This document shows, in pieces, positions 17,589 to 25,909 of a DNA stretch of 64,000 nucleotides. Within the stretch, counting starts at the first letter, position 1, and every line of letters starts with the position of its first letter. The translations under genes were made by a program, and so were the position numbers. Below the pieces are notes generated by a model. That model worked only from the letters and a program-made list of their open reading frames with translations, searched no databases and was not told the origin of the DNA. The DNA comes from Alcanivorax sp. (GTDB lineage Bacteria > Pseudomonadota > Gammaproteobacteria > Pseudomonadales > Alcanivoracaceae): positions 3,100,001 to 3,164,000 of the forward strand of contig NZ_CP051240.1 in assembly GCF_017794965.1 (NCBI RefSeq). The letters run 5' to 3'.

Positions 17589-18284
17589 ATGTTGAAACTG
17601 AACAACGTCAACCAATACTACGGCGAATCCCATACGCTGTGGGACGTGGACCTGGGTCTTACCCAGGGCGAGTGTCTGTGCGTGATGGGCCGAAACGGGG
17701 TGGGTAAAACCACGCTATTGAAAACCATCATGGGACTGCTTCCGGTCAAAAGTGGCAGCATTGAATTCGCAGGCAACGACTTTGCCAAACAGGCAGCCGA
17801 AGAACGGGCCCGTGCGGGCATTGGATATGTCCCCCAGGGGCGAGAAATCTTTCCGCTGCTCACCGTGGAGGAGAATCTGGAAACCGGCCTTCAGGCCCGC
17901 CCGGATCGCAGCAAGAAAATTCCTGACCGGATCTACGAACTGTTCCCGGTGCTGCATGAAATGCGTAACCGCCGCGGCGGCGACCTGTCCGGTGGCCAGC
18001 AACAACAACTGGCCATTGGGCGCGCCCTGGCACTGGATCCCAAACTGCTGATTCTGGATGAACCCACCGAAGGGATTCAGCCCAACATCGTCGATATGAT
18101 CGGCCGGGTGATCAAGACACTCAACAAGGAAGAAGGGCTCACAGTGCTGCTGGTAGAACAGAAGCTGCATTTTGCCCGTGCCTGCGCGGACCGCTTTGCC
18201 ATTCTCGATCGTGGCAGCAAGGTGGCAGAGGGAGCCATGGGGGAACTGGATGATGCATTAATCAAGGAGTTTTTGACTGTGTAG
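17589..18284 (+). CDS. urtE: Urea ABC transporter, ATP-binding protein UrtE
   Basis: A 231-residue LivF-type ATPase. It has Walker A GRNGVGKTT, the signature LSGGQQQQLAIGRAL and Walker B LLILDEP followed by TEGIQPNIV. The ATG at 17589 is chosen because GGAG at 17579-17582 sits six bases upstream and the length then matches the family. An ATG three bases earlier is possible. It completes the urea importer. Confidence 0.94.
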   Translation: MLKLNNVNQYYGESHTLWDVDLGLTQGECLCVMGRNGVGKTTLLKTIMGLLPVKSGSIEFAGNDFAKQAAEERARAGIGYVPQGREIFPLLTVEENLETGLQARPDRSKKIPDRIYELFPVLHEMRNRRGGDLSGGQQQQLAIGRALALDPKLLILDEPTEGIQPNIVDMIGRVIKTLNKEEGLTVLLVEQKLHFARACADRFAILDRGSKVAEGAMGELDDALIKEFLTV

Positions 18285-18288
18285 AAGG

Positions 18289-18597
18289 CAGTTAACAGTT
18301 AAGGAGCCTCTGAATAACTCCTTGCATGCTCAGCGTGGCCTGGAGCGTGCAGCTGTTGTGTCTTGCCGCGATGGTCAGGGTGGTTCCCTTTCCGAGAGGC
18401 AAGGCGCAGCAGATGTGCGCTCCAGGACGCGCCCTCCGGGTCTTCCAGGCTGGCCCGCACTCGTTGTTGCGCTTTTTTGACAGGCAACCAGCATGCCTTC
18501 AAAAGCGCGCCTAGATTGCGAACCAGCCTGAAAGACTGAGCATGCAAGGAGTTATTCAGAGGCTCCTTAATAATGAATAGTTAATAGCCAAGTTCAA
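18289..18597. repeat. Heptad run interrupted by a MITE-like element
   Basis: Two CAGTTAA units (18289-18295, 18296-18302) precede the inserted element. After it and one copy of TTAA come TAATGAA (18571-18577), TAGTTAA (18578-18584) and TAGCCAA (18585-18591). With the insert and one TTAA removed the heptads run on in phase. A convincing right arm is not seen; degenerate candidates lie near 18815-18845. Confidence 0.7.
18303..18566. mobile_element. MITE-like non-autonomous element with 31-bp terminal inverted repeats
   Basis: The ends at 18303-18333 and 18536-18566 are perfect inverted repeats of 31 bp, beginning GGAGCCTCTGAATAACTCC. They are flanked on both sides by TTAA (18299-18302 and 18567-18570), a likely target duplication. 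The 264-bp element has no convincing gene. Its inside has a further imperfect long hairpin, roughly 18340-18425. The size, ends and lack of a transposase fit a miniature inverted-repeat element moved in trans. The parent transposon is not in this window. Confidence 0.8.
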
Positions 18598-18848
18598 AAG
18601 CGCCCCCTCCGCTACGAAGCCGCGTAGGTCGGTAATGGGCGTGAGCCCATCACCGACATGGCGTTCAGGTCAGCAAAGGAACGGCTTCGAGAAACGAGTC
18701 TCGACTGCAGTCTGTGTTACGCACACCGAAGCCTGCGAATTTCGTGGCCGAGCCACATGGCTTCCTGAACCGACATAGCGCGGCTCGCTAGACAGTCTCG
18801 CCGACAACTCGCACACTGCGTCTTTCACTGACACTGTGGCAGGCGCAC
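18598..18848. other. Intergenic region after the urea operon
   Basis: GTCGGTAATGGGC with GCCCATCACCGAC at about 18630-18657 forms a REP-like hairpin. The rest, up to the AEC transporter start at 18849, shows no convincing gene. Confidence 0.45.
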
Positions 18849-19724
18849 ATGCTGCTGACACTCTGGAATATCATCGCACCGGTTCTGTTCTGTGCCGGAC
18901 TGGGCTACTTCTGGGCGCGAGCCGGTAAGCCCTTTGACACCCAGATGGTTACCTCCCTGGTGACCAGCGTCACCACCCCGTGCCTGATCGTTGCCACGCT
19001 GGGCAAGACTGATCTGGATATGGCTGCGCTGACAGAAGTCACCGGAGTCGCCCTTACCGTGATGTTGCTGACACTGGCACTGGCGGTATTGGCCATTCGC
19101 ATCGGCGGCCAACCCTTCCGGGTATTCCTGCCCTCTCTCACCTTCCCCAACACCGGCAACATGGGGATTCCCCTGTGCATGCTCGCCTTCGGCGATACCG
19201 GACTGGCCCTCTCCCTGGCGTGGATGATGATTTATTCGGTGGGGCACTTTTCACTGGGCATGGCTATCGTCAGCGGACAGGGCTTCTCGCTGTCACTGTT
19301 CCGTCATCCCATCCTGTTGTCGGTATTCCTTGCCGTGGCCATGGTGGGACTGGACCTGAGACTGCCACAATGGCTTTTCAACACCGTCAGCCTGATCGGT
19401 GACGTCACCATTCCGCTGATGCTGATCACCCTGGGCGTGTCCCTGTCGCAACTGAAGGTGCACCACCTCGGCAAAGGCGCCGCCTTTGCCGCCCTGCGCC
19501 TGGTGATCGGTTTTTTGGTGGGCCTGAGTGTGGCGGAGATACTGGATCTGCAAGGCCCTCTACGCGGCGTGGCCCTGATCGAATCCACCATGCCGGTGGC
19601 CGTCTTCAATTATCTCCTCGCCAGGGCCTATCAGCGGGGTGAACAGGAAGTGGCGGCGATGGTGGTCATCTCCACATTGCTTGCGTTTCTGATTCTGCCA
19701 TTATTGCTGACGTTGGCGTTGTAG
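18849..19724 (+). CDS. AEC-family (auxin efflux carrier-like) transporter
   Basis: A 291-residue inner-membrane protein with about ten hydrophobic helices in two halves, as in the AEC/bile-acid-arsenite transporter superfamily. The broken-helix region LPSLTFPNTGNMGIPLCMLAFG near residues 95-116 is the family signature. Bacterial members export or import small carboxylates such as malate or malonate, but nothing here shows the substrate. It follows the urea operon and may be unrelated to it. Confidence 0.85.
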   Translation: MLLTLWNIIAPVLFCAGLGYFWARAGKPFDTQMVTSLVTSVTTPCLIVATLGKTDLDMAALTEVTGVALTVMLLTLALAVLAIRIGGQPFRVFLPSLTFPNTGNMGIPLCMLAFGDTGLALSLAWMMIYSVGHFSLGMAIVSGQGFSLSLFRHPILLSVFLAVAMVGLDLRLPQWLFNTVSLIGDVTIPLMLITLGVSLSQLKVHHLGKGAAFAALRLVIGFLVGLSVAEILDLQGPLRGVALIESTMPVAVFNYLLARAYQRGEQEVAAMVVISTLLAFLILPLLLTLAL

Positions 19725-19727
19725 GAA

Positions 19728-19868
19728 TAGCTGCATGCGACAAGCTACAAGGCGCGAGCCACGCTCTCCTGTTTTTGGGCCGTGCCCGCGTACAGGATTT
19801 TTTGCGCGGGCACAGCCTTGTCGTTACCTTTAGACGCACCCGCGTTGCAGCTTGCGGCTTTTAGCTTT
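19728..19868. repeat. Heptad-arm cassette 5 (AAGCNNN type)
   Basis: The left side has TAGCTGC, ATGCGAC, AAGCTAC, AAGGCGC from 19728. The right side (19842-19868) read in inverse is AAGCTAA, AAGCCGC, AAGCTGC, AACGC. The middle has a 9-bp hairpin, GTGCCCGCG (19782-19790) with CGCGGGCAC (19805-19813). It separates two co-directional transporter genes. Confidence 0.7.
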
Positions 19869-19889
19869 CTTTCAAGGATTAGGACCTTC

Positions 19890-20810
19890 ATGATCCAGCG
19901 ACTGACCCAACTTTTCCCACTATGGGCCATACTGATCTCCCTGCTCGGCTGGTGGCAGCCGCAGTGGCTGGTGGGCGGACAACCAGCCATTGTGCCACTA
20001 TTAATGCTGATCATGTTCGGCATGGGGTTGTCGCTGAGCTGGCAGGACTTTGCACAGGCGCTAAAGCGACCCGGCATCATCGGGCTTGGTGTCTTGATGC
20101 AATATGCCCTGATGCCGCTGATTGCCTTTTTACTTGGCTACCTGCTGCAACTGCCGGCGGAATTAACCGCCGGCCTGGTGCTGGTGGGAAGTTGCCCTGG
20201 CGGTACGGCCTCCAATGTGATCGCCTATCTGGCCCGGGCCAATGTGGCGCTGTCCGTGGCCATCACTTTTGCGTCCACACTGGTGGCCGTGATCGCCACG
20301 CCCTTGCTCACCTGGCTATATCTGGGCGAAAAGATTCCCGTGCCTGTCACCGGCATGCTCATGTCGCTGACACAGATAGTGGTTATCCCGGTGGTGATTG
20401 GCTGCACCCTGAACACCTTCCTGCACAAGCAGCTCTCCCCGATTCGGGATCTTTTCCCACTGATTTCCGTGGCCGCCATCGTGCTGGTGATTGGCATCAT
20501 CGTGGCTCTCAATGCCGACCGCATCGGTGATGCCGGCTTGCTGGTGGTAGCCGCCGTGGTGCTGCATAACGCCATGGGGCTAGTCAGCGGTTATGGCATT
20601 GCCCGGCTACTGCGGCTGGACACCATCACCGCCCGCACCCTGGCCATTGAAGTAGGCATGCAGAACTCTGGCCTGGGCGTGGCGCTGGCCATCAAGCATT
20701 TTACCCCCCTGGCCGCTTTACCGGGCGCGCTGTTCAGTGTCTGGCATAACCTTTCGGGGTCATTACTGGCGACAGTCTGGCAGAAGAAAACAGTGAACAG
20801 TGAACAGTGA
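19890..20810 (+). CDS. Bile acid:sodium symporter family protein
   Basis: A 306-residue membrane protein with about nine to ten hydrophobic helices. GLVLVGSCPGGTASNVIAYLARANVALSV around residues 95-124 is the conserved sodium-site motif of the BASS family (10 TMS). The ATG at 19890 is preceded by AAGGATTAGGA. The C-terminal residues TVNSEQ and the TGA stop at 20808-20810 are encoded inside perfect CAGTGAA repeats. Bacterial members take up various organic acids; the substrate is unknown. Confidence 0.88.
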   Translation: MIQRLTQLFPLWAILISLLGWWQPQWLVGGQPAIVPLLMLIMFGMGLSLSWQDFAQALKRPGIIGLGVLMQYALMPLIAFLLGYLLQLPAELTAGLVLVGSCPGGTASNVIAYLARANVALSVAITFASTLVAVIATPLLTWLYLGEKIPVPVTGMLMSLTQIVVIPVVIGCTLNTFLHKQLSPIRDLFPLISVAAIVLVIGIIVALNADRIGDAGLLVVAAVVLHNAMGLVSGYGIARLLRLDTITARTLAIEVGMQNSGLGVALAIKHFTPLAALPGALFSVWHNLSGSLLATVWQKKTVNSEQ

Positions 20811-20990
20811 ACAGTGAACAGTGAACAGTGAACGCTGCGCGACCGGCATGACCTGTCAAGTATTTGTTTTGCTTTTTCCTTGTCTTTAAAACGAAAAAAG
20901 GCCGCACCAAAACATGGTCGCGGCCTCCTTCCTGGAAGTCACAACGACGCGCTATCGCGCCGCTGTTAACTGTTAACTGTTAACTGTTAA
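20791..20990. repeat. Heptad-arm cassette 6 with perfect tandem copies
   Basis: The left arm is six perfect copies of CAGTGAA (20791-20832), followed by CGCTGCGCG. The right arm is four perfect copies of CTGTTAA (20963-20990), preceded by CGCGCCG. Each left unit can pair with a right unit at six of seven positions. The middle carries AGGCCGC (from 20899) with GCGGCCT, a terminator-like hairpin. The arms are uniform, suggesting recent expansion by slippage. Confidence 0.85.
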
Positions 20991-20995
20991 CTGAA

Positions 20996-22537
20996 TTAGT
21001 CGATAACACTACTCCCACTGCCCGCACTGATATCCTTGAGCAGCACAGTGCCTGCCTCAGAGCCATCGGACACCCAGGGCTCAAAACCTTCACTGCCGTT
21101 ATTCGCCATGAACAGGTATTTGCTGCCCAGGCCTTGATTCACGGTCGGCGGCACCTGATACATGAATGTCAGCGGCTGAGGCAGCGAGTTTGCGCCTGCC
21201 ATGGTGTCATTAATATCCTTGACCAGTTCCGTTCCCTGCTGGGTGCCATCGGTTTTCCACAGTTCAATACCGAAGTCACTGCCACCGGCATCTTCGGTGT
21301 AAGCGCTGAAGAATACCGTTCCGTTTGCCTCCACCATGTATTCCACATCAGCGAAAGAATAATCTCCGCTACCGCGCAGCGCGCCCGTAACACCTGCAGG
21401 ACCGTTAGTGTTATCTACACGCAGAAGATACGGTGGCAGACCCGTCATCTCCACGTACATGAACACACCCAGTGACGTGCCTACCAGTCGCTCCTGATAA
21501 GGACGGCTGGCCTCGCTGGTAGTCAGGTTAGTCACGGTAGTTCCGTCATACTCGAAAATATGCAGACCGACACTCGAGTTCGCCACAAAATACACCTTGC
21601 CGTTGCTGGCGACCACATTCTCGGTGATATTCAGCCGTACGGTATTGCCGCCATCAACGAGGGAAATTTCCTCGATATTGCCATTCTTATCCAGTTCGTA
21701 AAGGCGAGTTTCAGCATCGGCTGCGTTGAAGCGCCCGGTAAACAACAGCTTGCCGTTATAACCCAGCCAATCATCGTCACTGATCAGCTGAGGATATTTT
21801 GCCAGAGGGCTGGCAGGGTCGGTGATGGTGCCGTTATTGGTTGCGATCTTCACGGTACCGGCCGCTGTTCCATCGGTGAAGTAGACATCCCCGGCATCCT
21901 GATCAAAGAAGAACAGACCGCCATCCACCGGGGTCAGCGACTCAGGCGCATTATTGCTGCCCGGGTTTCCATCAATAGTCGACGTCAGGGCCTGCAGCGC
22001 ATTGGAAGCGGGGTCGAAGACCACCAGCTCGCGACCTACACCTGTGGCATCATCCACCACTGCATTCATGAATAGTTTACCTGTCGCCGGCACCATATTG
22101 TGTGGCTGACCACTGCCATTGGCATAGATATCCGCAACACGCTCAGTGCCCGCACCGGAGCCGTCCGTGGCCCACAGTTCAACATCACCACTGCTGTCCT
22201 TGCCCGCGAAGTAAATTTTGCCGTCCAGTTCCGCCATGTATCCGCTGCCAAAACGGCCAACTTCAAAACCGTTGTTACTGTCATCAACGATTTTGGTAGT
22301 CCCGGCAGGGGTACCATTGGTTCTGTACAGGTACTCAACAGGCAGTGCCGCGCGAGGCGTGGCAGCGCGGAGAGCGATGGCTCCAGCGCTTTCAGCAGCG
22401 GGAAAAACCACGAACCCATTGCCGCCCGGCGCCACAGAGGTTCCACCGCCACCGGAACTGGAGGATCCACCACCACAGGCGGTCATCATGGTTGCGATGC
22501 CGATGGCACCGGCCAGCTTGCTCACTTGCTTCATCAT
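20996..22537 (-). CDS. ELWxxDGT-repeat lipoprotein
   Basis: A 513-residue lipoprotein: a short signal peptide ends at the lipobox (MTACGGG), with a Gly/Ser-rich linker after the Cys. The body repeats a motif of the form ELWxTDGTxxGTxxVxDI, for example ELWATDGSGAGTERVADI, YFTDGTAAGTVKI, ELWKTDGTQQGTELVKDI and PWVSDGSEAGTVLLKDI. Such repeats are thought to form a beta-propeller at the cell surface. Function is unknown. It is divergent from a histidine kinase gene, which might respond to or control it. Confidence 0.85.
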   Translation of the reverse strand: MMKQVSKLAGAIGIATMMTACGGGSSSSGGGGTSVAPGGNGFVVFPAAESAGAIALRAATPRAALPVEYLYRTNGTPAGTTKIVDDSNNGFEVGRFGSGYMAELDGKIYFAGKDSSGDVELWATDGSGAGTERVADIYANGSGQPHNMVPATGKLFMNAVVDDATGVGRELVVFDPASNALQALTSTIDGNPGSNNAPESLTPVDGGLFFFDQDAGDVYFTDGTAAGTVKIATNNGTITDPASPLAKYPQLISDDDWLGYNGKLLFTGRFNAADAETRLYELDKNGNIEEISLVDGGNTVRLNITENVVASNGKVYFVANSSVGLHIFEYDGTTVTNLTTSEASRPYQERLVGTSLGVFMYVEMTGLPPYLLRVDNTNGPAGVTGALRGSGDYSFADVEYMVEANGTVFFSAYTEDAGGSDFGIELWKTDGTQQGTELVKDINDTMAGANSLPQPLTFMYQVPPTVNQGLGSKYLFMANNGSEGFEPWVSDGSEAGTVLLKDISAGSGSSVID

Positions 22538-22606
22538 CAGAGTTACCCCGATTCATACTCATCCCAGACAAGCGCTTATTAGAGCATCAGGGGACCTGAC
22601 ACCTCC

Positions 22607-22624
22607 TTCACCCCGTTGGGTGAA
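22607..22624. promoter_or_regulatory. Palindrome between ELWxxDGT lipoprotein and kinase genes
   Basis: TTCACCC (22607-22613), a 4-nt spacer and GGGTGAA (22618-22624) form a perfect inverted repeat about 70 bp upstream of both divergent genes. It could be bound by the NarL-type regulator encoded at 24488. It resembles the CCCC-N5-GGGG sites elsewhere in the window in composition but not in spacing. Confidence 0.4.
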
Positions 22625-22700
22625 TTCTCAGGCTCAGCACTTACAATCTGTAATAAACGGGCTAGACTCAAGCTTCACGATTGCCAGCGAACCACCGATC

Positions 22701-24455
22701 ATGCCTGACACTCTTCCTCGCGCCACAGGTCTCAACCGCGAACGTATCCTCCAGGAGCGCCATAACCTGTTTATGAAGGAGGTAGGCCCACGCATGATAC
22801 TGTCAATGATGATTGCCGCCGGGCTGCCTTTCTTCTTCCCTGACACCTATGGCGAGACGGCGTTTTCGGTCTGGTTTGGCATGCTGGCATGTATTGGTGT
22901 TCAGTCTTTTTTTATTGTTCGCTATTACAACCGGCACAGTGAGACTGAATCGCTTCACACCAGAAAGTGGCACCGTATCAATATCTATCTGGCACTAATC
23001 TGGGCAGGACTTTGGGCCTCCTTCCCCTTCCTGTTTCTACCCCAGACCGATGCCATCACCATTCTCACCTGCCTGGTCATCCTGACGGTGGCATCTTCCA
23101 TTCCCTCTGTCTCAATGGGGGTCTATCCGGATATTTTTATCAGTTTCATTACCCCGGTGTTTCTCACCTACTTTGCCTTTATCCTGCTGCATGTCCCTGA
23201 GGCACCGGGGATCATCAAGGCCATTCCCCTAATCAATCTGCTCTCACTGACCATCTTCAGCCTGTTCATCCACAAGACACAGATCAGCATGATTTCGCTG
23301 CGCATCCAGGCTGAGCAAGCCAGTCAACGGGCCAGCAAGGCCAGCGCCAGCAAGACCCGCTTTCTGGCGGCCGCCAGTCATGACCTTCGCCAGCCATTAC
23401 AGGCAGCGACTCTGTACGCGGCCATGCTCAAGAACAGTGACAGCCCCCAACCCGTGATTGTCGAGAAGCTGGATGCGGCCATTGCTTCTTGCAGCGACCT
23501 CCTCAACCACCTGCTGCTGTTATCGCGTTTACAATCACAACGGCTGAAGCCAGAAAAGCGGATTATTTCTCTGCCCGACACCTTGAACCCAGTGATTGAT
23601 GAGTTCCGGCCCGGCATCAACAAGAAGGGCCTGTCGCTGTCTGTGTCAGGGCTGGAAGCACACTATATTCTTACGGATAACGTGCTGCTTTCCCGCATCG
23701 TGCGCAACCTGATCAGCAACGCGCTCAAGTACACCCAACAGGGAGAAATCAGTATCAACGCCTGCCTGCAAGGCGAATCATTGCTACTGGAAATTGCCGA
23801 TACCGGCATCGGTATCGAAGAGGCCTACCAGGGGGATGTATTTGAAGAGTTCATGCAGATCGATAATGATCATCGCTCTATCCAGAACGGTCTCGGACTG
23901 GGGCTAGCCATTGTCAGTCGGCTGAGCGCTCTATGCGACATTCCTGTGGCCATGGCTTCGAAGCCCGGCCAGGGCACCCGCTTTACCCTGACCCTTCCAG
24001 CGGCAGCCATGGGGAGCACGACCACTGATAGCCCGGCGGCGACAACACGCCAACCTTATGATGACGTCACCATACTGCTGGTTGATGATGACAAAGCTGT
24101 CACCGAAGCGCTGTCCAGCTTGCTGGAAAGTCTTGGTGCGACGGTCTCCGCACACCAGAGTCTGGCCTCCGCGCTGATGGCCATGGAGACAGCGGTTGAA
24201 GCACCATCGCTGCTCATTACGGATCAGCAGATTGGCCCCGGCACCAATGCCACCACAGTAATCGACGCCGTCACCAGGCATTTCGGCCAGACGATTCCGG
24301 CGCTGGTGATTACCGGCAACACTGCTCCCGATTTTTTGTCACAGCTGCCGGATAATGTTGATGTGTTGTTCAAACCGGTGGGGGTAGACGCACTGACCCG
24401 CAAATTCTCTGAAATGCTTGTCAGGCCCGGGGTTGCCCAGGGAGCCTCTGAATAA
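22701..24455 (+). CDS. Hybrid sensor histidine kinase with C-terminal receiver
   Basis: A 584-residue membrane kinase. About six hydrophobic helices occupy residues 30-200. The dimerisation/phosphoacceptor domain has AAASHDLRQPLQA with His227. An ATPase domain follows (NLISNALKYT, ADTGIGIE, GLGLGLAIV). The C-terminal receiver (about 455-575) starts ILLVDDDK and has the likely phosphoacceptor Asp508 in LLITDQQ. The ATG at 22701 is preferred; a longer frame from 22218 would run through the opposite lipoprotein gene. The last residues and stop lie in a GGAGCCTCTGAATAA motif also found at the ends of the MITE at 18303. It converges on, and is probably partnered with, the regulator at 24488. Confidence 0.9.
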   Translation: MPDTLPRATGLNRERILQERHNLFMKEVGPRMILSMMIAAGLPFFFPDTYGETAFSVWFGMLACIGVQSFFIVRYYNRHSETESLHTRKWHRINIYLALIWAGLWASFPFLFLPQTDAITILTCLVILTVASSIPSVSMGVYPDIFISFITPVFLTYFAFILLHVPEAPGIIKAIPLINLLSLTIFSLFIHKTQISMISLRIQAEQASQRASKASASKTRFLAAASHDLRQPLQAATLYAAMLKNSDSPQPVIVEKLDAAIASCSDLLNHLLLLSRLQSQRLKPEKRIISLPDTLNPVIDEFRPGINKKGLSLSVSGLEAHYILTDNVLLSRIVRNLISNALKYTQQGEISINACLQGESLLLEIADTGIGIEEAYQGDVFEEFMQIDNDHRSIQNGLGLGLAIVSRLSALCDIPVAMASKPGQGTRFTLTLPAAAMGSTTTDSPAATTRQPYDDVTILLVDDDKAVTEALSSLLESLGATVSAHQSLASALMAMETAVEAPSLLITDQQIGPGTNATTVIDAVTRHFGQTIPALVITGNTAPDFLSQLPDNVDVLFKPVGVDALTRKFSEMLVRPGVAQGASE

Positions 24456-24488
24456 AGCCTTTCAGGCTTATCGTTATTCAGTAGCCCC
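24441..24488. terminator. Bidirectional hairpin between kinase and regulator genes
   Basis: CTGAATAA and AGCCT on the left face AGGCT and TTATTCAG on the right, with a 3-nt loop and a small bulge. The first 15 bases (24441-24455) are identical to the tip of the MITE inverted repeat at 18303, and the right end matches its inverse at 11 of 15 positions. The kinase stop codon is inside it. It may be a worn MITE remnant now serving as the shared terminator. Confidence 0.6.
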
Positions 24489-25099
24489 TAGATCAGGTTT
24501 AGTTTGCGGGCCTTCTCGATACAGGCAGTCCGGTTGGCCACCTCAAGTTTTTCATAGAGCAGCCGCAGGTGGGTCTTGACGGTGTTAATGCTGACAAACA
24601 ATTGCCGGGCAATCTCCTTGTTGCCATGTCCTTCCTGCAGCATGGCCAGAATCGCCAATTGCTGTCGCGTTAATGTCAGAGGTACGGCGGGTTCGGCTCT
24701 CGCCAGAAGGCGGAAGGATTCAGAGAAGTAGGAACGCCCCGCCATCACCTCACGAATGGCGTGCAGGATTCGCTCCACCGGTTCACTCTTGTCGACAAAC
24801 CCGTCCACTTTCAACTGGGTGGCTTTGCGTACCGTTGCCTCATCCGCCGAGCCGGAGCAGACCAGCACCCTGGCATCCACCATCAAGCGTCCCACCAAAC
24901 TCCACAGGGTCAGGCCATCCAGCTCCGGCATGGCCTGATCCAGAATCAACAGATCAAACCCTGGCAGCAATTGACGGTTATCCAGCAACCAGTGCGGATA
25001 CTCACAAGTGGTTATTGCCGCTTCAGGATAGAAGCTTTTAAGCGTAATGGTCAGTGCATCGGCAAAAAGCTGATGGTCATCAACAATCAGAATCTTCAA
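24488..25099 (-). CDS. NarL/FixJ-type response regulator
   Basis: A 203-residue two-domain regulator. The receiver has VDDHQLFADAL at the start and LLILDQAMPELDG with the phosphoacceptor Asp. The C-terminal LuxR-type helix-turn-helix has LTRQQLAILAMLQEGHGNKE and SINTVKTHLRLLYEKL. It converges with the hybrid kinase gene, and the two stops are 32 bp apart, so they very probably form one signalling pair. Targets are unknown; the palindrome at 22607 is a candidate site. Confidence 0.92.
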   Translation of the reverse strand: MKILIVDDHQLFADALTITLKSFYPEAAITTCEYPHWLLDNRQLLPGFDLLILDQAMPELDGLTLWSLVGRLMVDARVLVCSGSADEATVRKATQLKVDGFVDKSEPVERILHAIREVMAGRSYFSESFRLLARAEPAVPLTLTRQQLAILAMLQEGHGNKEIARQLFVSINTVKTHLRLLYEKLEVANRTACIEKARKLNLI

Positions 25100-25180
25100 G
25101 GTTACTGCCTTGTTCCCGTCCCGTTGGCAATCCTATAAGACAACCGCTGTCATGACCATGTGAACCCGACCATGGTCGAA

Positions 25181-25810
25181 TCAGGGAGCCAGTCGCTCCC
25201 GTTGCCAGCTGCCATCAGCCTGTCGTGTAAAGCGAAACCGGTCATGCAGCCGGTTCGGCCGACCGTGCCAGAACTGCAGTTCGGTGGGGTAAATGCGATA
25301 GCCTCCCCACTGTTCTGGTCTGGGCACCGGGGCGGAAGGGAATTCCTTCTGCAGACGAGCCACTTCCTCTTCCAGCCATTCCCGGCTGGCGGGGCGGCTC
25401 TGGGGGGAAATGGCAGCACTGACCTGGCTGGCATGGGGGCGCGAGGCGAAATAGGTATCGGACTCTTCCCGGTCCACCTTGTGCGCTTCACCGATGACAA
25501 TCATCTGCCGGTCGAACGGCTGCCAGAACATGGTGAAAGACACCTTTGGGTTGGCGGCAATTTCCTCACCCTTGCGGCTGTCGTAGTGGGTAAAGAAGGT
25601 AAAGCCACCCCCTTCAATGCCTTTCAGCAGCACAACCCGGGAGGAAGGCTGCCCGTCTTTGCTGACGGTAGCCAGAGTCATTGCGTTGGGTAGCGGCAGC
25701 CCTGCCTCGATAGCTTCATCGACCCAGCGACGGGCCTGCTCCAGGGGATCCGCGTGCAGAGAATCTTCAGTGAGTCCTTCTGCGTGGTATTCTTCGCGCA
25801 CATCTTTCAT
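25181..25810 (-). CDS. pdxH: Pyridoxamine 5'-phosphate oxidase
   Basis: A 209-residue FMN enzyme that oxidises pyridoxine or pyridoxamine phosphate to pyridoxal 5'-phosphate, the final step of vitamin B6 synthesis. Family segments are clear: PNAMTLATVSKDGQPSSRVVLLK, FFTHYDSRKGEEI, VSFTMFWQPFDRQM and the C-terminal RIYPTELQFWHGRPNRLHDR. The start at 25810 gives the normal length; the frame is open further upstream but without family similarity. It is divergent from the ChaC-like gene. Confidence 0.96.
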   Translation of the reverse strand: MKDVREEYHAEGLTEDSLHADPLEQARRWVDEAIEAGLPLPNAMTLATVSKDGQPSSRVVLLKGIEGGGFTFFTHYDSRKGEEIAANPKVSFTMFWQPFDRQMIVIGEAHKVDREESDTYFASRPHASQVSAAISPQSRPASREWLEEEVARLQKEFPSAPVPRPEQWGGYRIYPTELQFWHGRPNRLHDRFRFTRQADGSWQRERLAP

Positions 25811-25909
25811 GGTTTTCCTCTTTACGGGGCCAGGAGAATGGCATCCTGTGGAACGTGGGGCCAGTATAGCGCTGCCACTGTGAAGGAAACGAACCGGGAT
25901 CAAGATTTC

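Noticed and set aside
20791..20832. CRISPR array or VNTR interpretation of six CAGTGAA copies
   Set aside because: There are no spacers, the unit is only 7 bp, and an inverse arm with the same design as other cassettes lies 130 bp away.
22218..22700. Long N-terminal extension of the histidine kinase frame
   Set aside because: It is antisense to the start of the ELWxxDGT lipoprotein and gives a Pro/Arg-rich low-complexity translation; the ATG at 22701 starts the natural protein.
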